64,000 nt of DNA, taken from positions 310,001-374,000 of the forward strand of contig JAACJK010000114.1 of the NCBI GenBank assembly GCA_013368325.1. Reading direction: 5' to 3'. The stretch comes from Ephemerocybe angulata (taxonomy: Eukaryota > Basidiomycota > Agaricomycetes > Agaricales > Psathyrellaceae). Of the stretch, positions 1-10,210 are shown one piece after another (position 1 is the first letter of the stretch; each line of letters begins with the position of its first letter). The notes under the pieces were generated by a model. That model did no database searches and was not told where the DNA came from. It saw nothing but the letters and a program-made list of their open reading frames with translations. A program made the position numbers and the translations under genes.

Positions 1-357
1 ATTTGGTTCTTTGGTTCTAAGCTCATCCCGGCCAAAAAGGTAGTCTCCTGGCTGAAGTTCCAAAAGACCTGATATGACAGGTTGGATAAAGTCAAATGTG
101 CGAGTGCTGACATTAAACTCACCTCGTTCGTCGAATTCCAACCCCCTCCCTGCCGGCAAATTCAACGACCCTTCTGCCAGATCGGCCTCCTCCATTCGAG
201 CAACGGTAGTGCGGAACTTGATAACATAGCTACGCCCCGAATTCGAAACCGGATGCAACGGATGGTTGAAGGCCTCGAAGATGGGAGGCAACCGAGGATC
301 GCGATGAGTCCCTGGGCACGAATGAAGTTGAAGGTCGGTCTCAGCGTATTCGTCCAT
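1..357 (-). CDS. TET/JBP-like protein, 5' part (left copy of gene B)
   Basis: Reading leftward from the ATG at 355-357, this is the beginning of the same protein that starts at 17222 on the other strand. The first ~119 codons are open and agree with the right copy apart from scattered substitutions and no frame break. The conserved N-terminus opens MDEYAETDLQLHS and ends in the acidic stretch before the first intron of the right copy. The gene runs off the window edge, so its dioxygenase domain is not visible and it cannot be judged intact or dead. It is divergent from the gene starting at 1146, with about 790 bases between the two starts. The function is inferred only from the complete copy at 17222-21439. 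Confidence 0.7.
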   Translation of the reverse strand, partial: MDEYAETDLQLHSCPGTHRDPRLPPIFEAFNHPLHPVSNSGRSYVIKFRTTVARMEEADLAEGSLNLPAGRGLEFDERGEFNVSTRTFDFIQPVISGLLELQPGDYLFGRDELRTKEPN

Positions 358-1535
358 TGAGCAGGTAGTGAGACAGGATGGGGGGCAAACGGAGAGAAAC
401 AGTTCTCTCTTATATCTGGCCGCAGCGCCACGTTTCAGTTCCATTGAATTGTTGTTCTATTCATTACCCAGACCATCGACGGCCACCCTCCTTGAATTGT
501 ATGAGGTCAATTTTTGTTGCTTGATCGCCGGGCAGATAGATTCTGACGTACCACAGATTGCCTGGTAGGCTGTTCTCCATTTGACGGACGTTACCGGACT
601 CGAACGACGCTCTTTTGAGCGTAAAATAACTGCGAACTTTGGGCCTCGACAGAGCCAACAAATTGAGCGAACTTGAGGGTAGTCGAAATGCCGTCGTTGG
701 GAAGCGAGCGAGGGGTCAAAGAGACAGCAGAATCACAGTAAGCACCGGGATTGTGCAAGGGGCTTGGCCACCACAGAGAGCCAGAAAAATCCGGCTTCGG
801 TGGTAGCTGGAGTGGGGAGAAGGGGCCGAGCGGCGCCAGTTGGCAAAGCCTGAGTTAGACGCGCGGAAAAGTTTGGCAAAGTTGACCTGGAGCCTCTCGG
901 TTGAAACTCCGACGCGCGCCTCTCCAAGTCGGGGTCCCAATTCAGACTCCAGTTCTTGAAATTGTCGCCAGGCTCATTAGCGCTTAGTCGATCGTGAAAC
1001 CATTGAACGCCGAGACCAGATCTTTCTGGGCTCTGTGCGACGTACTTCACGCATCCAATTGCGTGCCACTCTTGGTTCTTACTGAGAGTTGGTGCCGGCC
1101 GTGTCCTGTCGCTCGCTTCCGAGTCCGATGTTTGCTTCCGGGCCAATGGATCCTCCATTGTAAGTAGGCATATCCTCTAAGCACCACAATAAATACTTAC
1201 TGTATCATAGTCAGGGCGATATCTTTCGCTATGAAACCAAGCTCTACTATAGCCCCAACTGGTCGCGCACCTCCGCCGGTATTCAAAAGAAGGCGGTTGT
1301 TCCTCCGCCCCCACTTCTTCCAGAAAGCACCCAAAACCCATTTGTACCCGGACTAGAGTGGAAGGTCCTGGCAGCGCCGTGTCGCTGGACTCACGCCTAC
1401 GCATGGGCAGCTTTCATACCCCTCCAACGCGTCCAAATGTACCCCTTCGACCGCCTTCTTCACATACCGCCAATGGTGTGGGACGCTTCGTCGCGAAACT
1501 ATAGTCTACCCTCCTCCATTGTGCAGTCGTGGGAT
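1..1535. repeat. Left arm of large inverted repeat (gene B start, intergenic, gene A start)
   Basis: This arm matches, in reverse complement, about 15735-17587. The matched parts are the first exon of gene B, the bidirectional upstream region, the first intron and the first ~125 codons of gene A. Similarity stops near 1535, inside gene A, after the codons for a WDASSR motif. The arm may extend beyond the left edge. The right arm is about 300 bases longer, mostly because of extra sequence just upstream of gene A. Confidence 0.85.
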
Positions 1536-3905
1536 AGCCTTGGCTACAGCCTCCACGAGCTGGCGCTCAAGTTCATCGCCGTCTACTCTATCCCCGCCGT
1601 TTTGCCGTACTCTGCGCGAGGCTGGGGGTACCATAAAGGCTACAGTACCCCTGGGATGGCTCGAGCTCGGGCACACAGAGCTGCCGATTGGTTCATGGTG
1701 TGGGCTGGCCTCATGGCCTATCTCATTTCCTTTATCGAAAAGTGCAGGTCCACCCTCCCTGATGGCTTCCACCACTCCGACAGTTTCATCCACCCAGCTG
1801 CCCATGTCAGACCCCTCCACTGGAAAGCTCTCATGCGGGAAGCAATGTACCCACCTGCATGGATTGATGGGCTTGAGTGTCTAGCTCGAAGCACGGTGGA
1901 GCGCGCGGGGCTCTTTTTCTCATCTCTGGAAGAAGGCTTCAGCAATACGCCGTCTATGGAGTTCTTTGACGCTTGTGGAATCCACTACTGGTACGAGGTG
2001 ACGCCGGAAGTTTTCGTAACAATGGCCGAGGACAAAGCCAAATATCTTCCTCGGCAAGGACTCAGCATCCGGATCGAAGACTATCCCGATAACGCCTCTT
2101 CAAGACCTACGGTTTCCATGATCACCGGTGGCGACGGGGCGCGAAAGCTCGAGGTGCAGAAAGATGCGACACAGGAGGAGTATTGGAACTCTCCCCGCCT
2201 CCAAGCGGAACGCAAAGCAGTTGCTGAGGATATCTTCCAGGGACTCCGTGAACGCGACAACCGAATCAAGGCAAAACAGTCCCCTGAGCAGGTTCGGGGT
2301 CGGCTACAACGAGAAAAAGAACCTCCCACAGCTAGCGCAACCGTATACATCTGGGAACAACACCCGGATGAACCAGCCCGACTTGTGCAGGCGACGGTTA
2401 GGGCAGCAGAGCGGGTATACGAGATAGGTCGTCATGGCCCCAGACAAAAGGCATATTTCTCTGGGCTTAACGCCTGGCACCTATGTGAGGACCTCGCATT
2501 TGGGGAGGGTGCGGAATCGGACGATGAATACGACGAAGAGGGCGACCTTCCCTTCTACCCGACGCCTGCCCAGGCTGCAGGCTCGCACGTCTCCGAAGCC
2601 ATACAAATCAGTCCCACCTCTCCATCGAACCTTGATACGGACTCCGAAACGTCTTCTCCACCTCCCTCCGAACCTGTTAACATAAACCGACCTCACTCAC
2701 CCCCGCCCGACACCTTTATTGCGGTTGAAAAGCTTCCCGAGCTGTTTGTGCACACTGCATCGACCGGCGCAGACTCGCCAGAAGTAATCACCACCATGGT
2801 GGACCAGATTTACTCCAGGCTCGTATGGTTCTATGGATACCTTCGGCCTGTACCTCTCCCTGATGTCCCCCAGTCCCAATTTCCCTCACGGCAACTCAAC
2901 GAAGCAGCTCAGCAAAACCTCATGCGAAGCATCGGCTTCTCTCGCGACCGAGCTGGGATTCCGGGGTTTTTGTCCACTCCGGACGCCTATTTCTTTTGGA
3001 AATTCGCCTCCAAGTTCACATCCAAGACCTCGTCCAGCAATTTTGAGGGAATGTTCGACCTTGAACGGTCCTCCCGCTTCCCGTTGGGGTTATACGCCTG
3101 TCGGGAACGCCTCCGGACTGTTAATCGCCTGTCGCCGCTCCCGCCGTTGTACGTCCTGGGGCTCGATGGAGCGTATGATATTGGGGTAGACTGCCCCATG
3201 TTGGCGGCGGCAGTCTTACGGATCTGCGGCAGGATGGAACCTGAAGTCCCCACCGAGAAGTTCTCCGAGGCTATAGCTGAAGTACTCCACGACAACGGCT
3301 GCAGGTTTCACACGCTTTTTAAGGTTGAGGCCACCATTCCTAGTCCCCTCCCAAAAAGCTACGTATCCCTCCCCGAACGGCCAATCGACTACGTCTTCAG
3401 CGCAAGTGATTATCATGCCTATGAGGCAATGCTCAGTGGCCTCCTTCGTATCCCACGCATGCGCGCTGCGGCACTGCAAGGAGGATACACATGGCGCCTC
3501 TCTCTCTTTCATCTCTCCAAGGAGAGCATCATCGCCGGCCCAGTCTCTTGTACTCAAAACCTGGCCACTGCTGAAGGGATCTCCTACATTGACAACGCTC
3601 TCTCTGATCTCGAGGTTGCCCTCTTGATTGGGACGTACAAGGTGCCCACCACTCGTGCAGGGCAGTTCGTCGAGAAGTCGTGGTGGCCTCCCGTGGACAT
3701 CTTCGAGTCGTTTGGTGATTATTCAGGGATGTGGAGCTCTTATCTCGAGGTTGGCTTCAGAGCCAGGGTCAGGGCAATAGAAAAAGGTACCGCCGAGCCG
3801 CTGAGCCGGAAGGAATGGAAGAAGCAGAAGGGGTTCAAGGGTGCAAGAATATGGAGACAGACGCTATGCGTAAAATCGAAGAAGTTTATTGAAGAGTTTT
3901 GTTAA
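1146..3905 (+). CDS. Gene A: large uncharacterised protein, divergent partner of the TET/JBP-like gene
   Basis: The model is 1146-1159 joined to 1211-3905, 902 codons plus stop. A 51-base intron starts GTAAGT and ends ATAG. The start MDPPF is chosen because both copies keep this ATG, donor and acceptor; the right copy has a six-base-longer first exon that keeps the frame. I recognise no catalytic motif or named domain. The N-terminal third is aromatic-rich (FDRLLHIPPMVWD, RGWGYHKGYS) with a hydrophobic stretch around WFMVWAGLMAYLISF that could be a buried helix or one membrane segment. The middle (about residues 290-480) is charged and Pro/Ser-rich, hence probably disordered. The C-terminal ~350 residues look folded, and the end is strongly basic. 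The pairing with a TET/JBP-like gene in two copies suggests a joint role in a mobile unit, which is inference. Confidence 0.8.
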
Positions 3906-5527
3906 CGGATGTCGATGAACTTTTATTGCTGCATTGTTTGGAACTTTTACACGACTAATCGCCGACTTCATCATACTTTACAAGTCCCTATATTACTATA
4001 CTTTCTTGTCTTTCCTCGATTGCTTCATGTATCCTTCACTGAGCCTCGGCGCCTCGCAGCTGCCAGTTGCGCCTTATTGACACACTCACCCCAGCATTTC
4101 TAATCTATCATTTCATTCAAGTTTTCTTTTGCCCCGTCATTCACTTTTATAGATTTTTTGTGACTCGTAGAAACTCACATGTTGTCGTAACGGCTGATAC
4201 TTGAGCTGACGGGTACTCAGGCTATAAGTTCGCTTCTATAGATCCCTGCTGCCACGTAGTATGTACTACTATCATGATGCTGCGTCCGACCTATAGTTAA
4301 CATGGTGAAGGCGATGAGAAATTGAGAAGAGGCAACCAGCGCCGGCGCCGCAATATCACCGACGCAGATCACGAGCGAGGCGGTGGGCTCAAGCGGCGGT
4401 GGGGCAGTTCAAGCCCATTGGGAATATCTGGCGGAATAGATAATGTTGGCGTCGTCGGACCTTCAGACCGCATCGATAATATTAGTATTCGATATCGGAT
4501 AAGAGGCTTGCCAGGGGTTGGACGCGCGCTTAGGTCCCAGGCTTCAGAGACCCGGGGCTCAAAGGGACCGGCGGGGGTCCATCGAGAAGACCCTGCCAAG
4601 GTGCCAAGGGCACTTCATTCATTCCTTACATGTTTGAGGAAAGACAACATCTTCACCTGGAGAACCTATCCTGAACGCAGAGACGTTTCATTTCAGAATC
4701 ACTGACACGGTTTGGGGCACTCGGAATCATTTAATATTTGTATCCGACGTGGAAGTTCGGCGGTCCATTGGAAAGAAGTCTTCAGACTCTTCACTGATCA
4801 TTCCTCAACCTTCCATCTAGCACCGTGACGGAACAATGAATCGATAGACGGAACTCTTCTAGTGAGCCAGAGATCTGGAGAGGCCTTTCTTTAATTGAAC
4901 CGCACGTTTCATCCAGGGGAACACCGCTGCGGACTCGCGGCCTTCGTCCACCGTGAATTCGTAAAATGATCAGGATTCAGAACCTTAATCTGCGGTGGTG
5001 AGCCATATCGCCGAAACCTGGACGTGCCGTCCCAATGCTCACTGCCAGAGAGCCTCCTTCTGATACGCTCCCTCGTTGCGTGCTTGCGACAGCCTTGTGG
5101 ATCGTGCATATCCACTGCCTGGACAAGGGCGCATATTGGGCCTGGACGAGGGGGCACTTACTGGGCTTGGATTATGTGGAACGCATTATCGAGCCGGTGA
5201 AGCCAAAGCTCATTCTTCAAGTAATACATCTCATATATAATAGGAGAAATAAGAATATCGGTCGTGTCGGTCTTATACAGTTGGTCCAGCCACATGCCAT
5301 GGGTTTGCTACGGTATACAGATGCGGAAAATGAAGAAGACGGTCATAACAATGATGGGTCCGGGAGATGGAGCCTGGAGAGTGGATGCGTATTTGGACTC
5401 CCGAGTCGGAGCGTTGGCATGAACGTAGATCGGCGCTGGTAGGTACGGGCGCGCGGGGGTGTGGGGTTGGAAATCTTCGACACTGCGCAAGCTCCGGCGA
5501 TGCATGGAGGGGTGTCAGAGACCAGGC
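3906..5527. other. Stretch without a supportable gene
   Basis: This is mostly AT-rich 3' flank of gene A followed by unassigned sequence. An open frame at 4322-4705 is Arg/Gly-rich, has no convincing codon pattern and no homolog I recognise, so I do not call it a gene. No tRNA, repeat or transposon end was seen. Confidence 0.4.
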
Positions 5528-6155
5528 TCAGGAATGCTCCACCTGGAAGTAGGCCAGCGAATCGAGCAGTGAGCTGACTCCAAATTGCTGAAAGGAAGGA
5601 AGGGTATTGGAGTGGAAGATCTTGATGAGATTATCGAATTGAAGCTTGGCATCGGCGTAGTCACTCTGGACGGGCTCTGACTCGGGAGTGGCCTTGTAGT
5701 TCTGCTGAGCCACGACATAGAAGTAGACGACGCCAAGAACAATTTCGATGTTCAGCCTCTTGCTTGTGAAGGCGTCCATGCCATCGTCGGTAGCAGAAGT
5801 CATTGATGACTGTGACGAGGTGCGCCCAAAACCGTAGTCGGTTTTGGACGATCCAGCTCTGCTGCTGTCGGAACGTGCGGTGGGGCTTGACGGGCTAGTC
5901 CATGATAAGGAGTAAGCGTGGCCATTTAGAGGTGAAAATGAGCGCATGAGGAGCTACTACTCACCCGGCATCGAACGTAGCTGGAGGTTGTACAGCAGGT
6001 AGACCCTACGTGTGGGGGAAAGCGTTAGTTGGTTCACAGGGCCAAGATGTATCAGGTCCAAGTAAACGTACCCGCGCAGCTGGGGGATACTCCTTGTCCA
6101 GTTGTTCGAAGGTCAGAACCCTAGGTGGGCGTTGCACCGGGAAAACAGTCGTCAT
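5528..6155 (-). CDS. Hypothetical protein, three exons
   Basis: The model on the complement is 6072-6155, 5965-6005 and 5528-5894, giving about 163 codons. Both introns have good ends (GTACGT..GTAG and GTGAGT..CTAG) and the phases agree across both junctions. The protein starts MTTVFPVQRPPRVL, has a Ser/Thr-rich linker (SSKTDYGFGRTSSQSS) and a better-conserved-looking C-terminal ~85 residues with a possible helix, ending in AYFQVEHS. An in-frame upstream ATG at 6245 would lengthen it by 30 residues, but that extension is low-complexity. I recognise no family. It lies between gene A and the next unknown gene and is not part of a visible transposon. It could be a small host gene caught between the inverted-repeat arms. 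Confidence 0.55.
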
Positions 6156-8422
6156 ACGGACTATACGATAAATATAAGAGCGATGAAGGGAGAGGGGTCT
6201 GGGGGGTGAGGATCTCAATGATCGTTGGTGGGGGAAGGTCGACACGTCATCTGCGCCGTTCTGTCTATATATGTATGCATCAAGCGATGGTATCAGTTCC
6301 TCGCTAAATGCGGTGCGGTCTTCATCTCAGCACATCTATTTCAACTGACCACGATTTGAGCTGACATTATTGTCGGGCTGTGGGTAAGTCCTGCCGCTGC
6401 GATTACTCGTGTCCGAGTTGTCGATTTACTTATCTCAGCGGCCTGTAACTTTGCCTCTGGAGGGAAAGCGAGGTACAGCCGGACGGCCGGACGCCCGTAC
6501 TGCCGGTTTGCCCAAGGTTTGCCGGACGCCCGACGATTCTGGCAACAGGGTGCGCTCGGAATTTCGATTCAAAATCGATAAAGCATAGAAGTATATGGCC
6601 GAACTAGTGCCTCCACTGTGGGATGAAGTTCATCTGTACGTCACCGTCTGGCCTCAGCTGTGGGCGCGGCCCAGCATGAGAAGCGGTCCAGACCAAGGCA
6701 TAACTAACAATAGCCGGCTGCAGTTCCAGCTCTTCCGCGCCTATGGCTGTGCATATATTTCTCTGAATGGGAGCAAAAGTACGGCCATGGTACTTCAAGT
6801 TAGTCCAGGGGATCTCGAACAGACTCCCACCGTGACCGTGACGCCCGCCGTACACATTGCGCACTGCTCAGTGCGTAGGCTACAGATAGTCTTCAAGCTA
6901 CAGAGCTAGTGACTTCATGAGATGAACCACAACATGTTGGGAGGTCATCGGACGCCTGGCTGGGCATCGAATAAGCGCCCGGCATTGTTCGTGAACTTGA
7001 AGGCTCGGGCGCATTAGGGCCGCATTAAGGCAGTACAAGGCTGTTTGTAGATCTCTTTGTTCCTGTTCTCCGAGTCGGAGATTTCTTCATCCTTATTCAG
7101 ATTTACATAATAGGATCTAATCAAGCTTATTGAAGCAATCAGCATAAGTTCGACACGCGGTGAAGCGGCGCTTATTACTGCGACCCAACACGGGCGCTTA
7201 AATGTCCACAACCAGCGGTGATAAGTATGTGTGCTGTTTGTAATGAGAGAGGAAATTTGAGGTAGGTAATGTGTCACGGTGCTGGTTAAACCTGTTGTAC
7301 CGTGGCCCGTATTTCCAGCGCTAGCCGTCCCATCGACCTGGCATATACTACAGGGTGTCCGACCGAATCCTCGCATTCAAGTTCCAGGAGGATAGCTGAG
7401 CCTTATTCTGACTCAAAGTCTCCTTCAATAGACTAAAAAAAATAACTACAATCAGAGCCTGCAATGATGTCCTCCGACTTTGAACTGTCCCATACTAACC
7501 ATCGGTTTCTTTGCTAATGAGCGCTGCATTTCTTCAAGTATTGACCATCCGCTGGCACACCACGCTTTCACATTTGAAGTCGGCAGCCTTTCATATAATT
7601 GATATATCAGTCTGAAATTCCGGTGCCGCAATACGGTAGGCTCAGCATCATGCGCACCCACACCCAGGCCATTGGCCCTTCTCCCGCTACTACCTGAGGT
7701 CACGTAAGGTCGCATATCGATGTTCTAAAAACTTTATATCTCTATGGTGACGAATTTAAACCACCGGGCGCCCTTGAGCTCATTTTACAGCTTTCAAGTT
7801 GCCTAGCCGCTTATTACGTCGGGCACCCGTCACGGTTTCCATGTTTCAACAAGCGAATTCTTGAGGACGCCACAGTTGCTACGGACCGTCCTCCCCCGAA
7901 AAGGCCCCATCTGCACGGATACTTGACCCGCAAACATAAAGATATGGCACGAGGACTTCTCCCAGCTATCTGAACTAAAGAAACGTTCATGTTCGTGCTA
8001 TTTAAATATCCTTGGGTCAGCGCGCATCTTCCCGTTGAGAAGGAGACCCTGGCACAGCCTTGAGTACCCATGGACCTTGGACCTTCGCAGCGAACCATTT
8101 TGTTTGTCACATCCCTTGCACCAGCAACCCGGACCTCCGTTAAGAAAGTGAAATAGGAGCGTAGCCGATCCGCTTGAAATTGGGAGGGTGACATGCAACG
8201 TGTAGCTGTGATTGTTTCATTTGACAGCCCCCAATTCAATTCCTCGTCAATAGTCGCCGTAAGGGATCTCCCAATCGCAGCAATGTATTCCGACGCTCGT
8301 AAGATTGATATGTATGCGGAATTTCTATTCAGAACCCTTATAAGCCCATCCCAATTTGATGCCCTTCACTCACAATCGCCAGCCATCCCCCCTTCCTTTC
8401 CCTCCCTTCCTAGGGCGTCATA
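6156..8422. other. Stretch without a supportable gene
   Basis: A short GC-rich patch at about 6460-6545 has repeated CCGGACG words. The rest has only short frames on both strands with no intron-consistent model. Nothing resembling a transposase, RNA gene or terminal repeat was recognised. Confidence 0.4.
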
Positions 8423-9861
8423 ATGTCTCAACCTCTTCTTGGCCAGCGCGATCACTACGAGGGCCCCGCCCCTGGCTCCAGTCACGATGGACATATGATC
8501 CGGACGGACGAAGGGCAAGGCGATGTAGCAGCAACGTTTGGCTTGGAGGACTCGGAAGAACCGCCCTTTGGGACGAACATATACGTACGTATACGCAATC
8601 TGCTTCATGTCACCACCGTGCTCTAATTCTTAATTAATTCCACAGGTAGCATCGTTAGAGAACAGGCTGGACAGGGTCATTCTCGATGCCGAGTCTTGGG
8701 AAGGCGCCTCTAGTGAAGGCGTTAGCCCTGACTATTTGAATTATCTCGCGTCACTCCTGTACGTAGTTTTCCATCGTCCTTGTCTGTCCAAGGTCGTCGG
8801 CGTCTGACGTCCATTCCCCTGGTCCAGCGACGGCGCCTCAGCCAGAATCAAGGCCCGTGCCGAAGCGCTCCGGATTGAAGCGGTGAGTACTGATTATCAA
8901 TCCGGAATTAGCATATACCATCACAATTACTAATCCTCGTCTTTGCAAGGATCGTCGTCTCTCTCAGACGGGCCCCGGCGACAGTAACGCCCCCATCATG
9001 GATCCCAACCCCGTTCCCCGCCCCGCCACTCCCGAATCGGCCCACCACTTTCCAGAACTCCAGATACCGCCTCTTCGAAAACTTGAGCTGCCCGCCAGAC
9101 TCTTCGCTGGAACGAGTCTCGAGCAGTCGCCCCCTGTCGCTTCTGATTCCAACCTTGCACCCGACTCCACTCCCAGCCTCGTGCCTAACAGCCCCGGCGC
9201 TGGTAGCAGCAGGTTGGATGACGATTCGCAACTTGGCTCTACCGTTCAACCCCGTCCCCGCCCTCGTCCGCAAGCCCATCGCCTCATCGCATCCTCAAGC
9301 AACGATTCGAGGCGCGATGGAGTAGTTCTTGGCGGCGACTTCTCTTTCGCCCAAGTACGCTCGACTGTTAACCAGAGTCTTAGCCGAATGCGCTTCCATC
9401 CCGGACAAATGCCTCGCACCTTCGCGATGGCTGTTATCCTAAGAACACACCGTGGCGGCCTCTTCTTCTCAAACCATGTTCAGGCGGCCTTTCTTGACAT
9501 CTTGCGAGAGCTTCTGCGCCCTGCGCAGTCAAATTGGACGCACAACACGGATATCCCTGGATCGATAGCGCGTGCCTCGAACAACCGCCCCCGAGAAGGT
9601 TGCCACCTTCAGCTGATGAGGTGGAGTCTGAGGAAGAGCCAGGTGAAGGACAACGGGGAGGGATCACTGCGGGATGATGGTCCCTTTGTGATATCAGGTT
9701 CGCTAGGTTGTGGCCATCATGGCGATGCTACTGGGGGAAGGATTGTCGCGTGGAGATTCACCCATTCGCCTCTTGGCTTGAGCTCGTTTTCATCTTATTA
9801 CAGCTTGGCGCTCAAAGGGGCACGGCGCCGGCGGCTCAAAGGTTCATCGAGTCTGCCTTGA
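8423..9861 (+). CDS. Hypothetical protein, four exons, uncertain 3' end
   Basis: Exons are 8423-8584, 8646-8758, 8828-8882 and 8950 to about 9861. All three introns have canonical ends (GTACGT, GTACGT, GTGAGT; all AG) and phases match, so the 5' model is well supported. The protein starts MSQPLLGQRDHYEG. Exons 2-3 encode a helical segment (SLENRLDRVILDAESW, ARIKARAEALRIEADR), followed by a long Pro/Ser-rich region. After about 9430 the frame becomes less protein-like, and an alternative frame near 9600-9680 gives an acidic tail, so the true end may involve another intron or a decayed terminus. I recognise no family. The gene ends just before the GGTCC-rich terminal repeat at 9908, so transposon insertion may have affected its 3' end. 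Confidence 0.55.
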
Positions 9862-9907
9862 CATTGAGAGGACTCTCTGCTGGAGGACATCGGAGGTACA
9901 AGGAGCC

Positions 9908-9950
9908 AAGTCCGGGTCCAGGTCCGAGGTCCGGGTCCTTGGTCCGAGCG
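9908..9950 (+). repeat. Left GGTCC-rich terminal inverted repeat of the KDZ unit
   Basis: An iterated GGTCC(GAG) motif. The core GGTCCAGGTCCGAGGTCC is shared with the reverse complement of 15279-15320. Confidence 0.65.
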
Positions 9951-10210
9951 TGGTAAGTTTGTCGCCGTTGGCTTCGTTTTCGTTCCTATCGTTGGCCCTT
10001 TGTCTTCTACACCATCGTCAAAGCACGAAACACAATATATGACGCTTTGCCCATGAACGACCGATGCCCTTTCACGCTAGACTGTCCACGCTGGTAAGTT
10101 CATGTATATTATGCTTTGCCCATTGGGAGATAAGCAACACAAAGTGCTTGGGTCCGAGTATATATACTGGTGAGTCTCCCCTCGTTTGGACGGCATTCAA
10201 CAAGAAGCTC

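Noticed and set aside
4322..4705. Arg/Gly-rich + strand frame
   Set aside because: No recognisable motif, no consistent splice model, and composition explained by GC-rich intergenic DNA.
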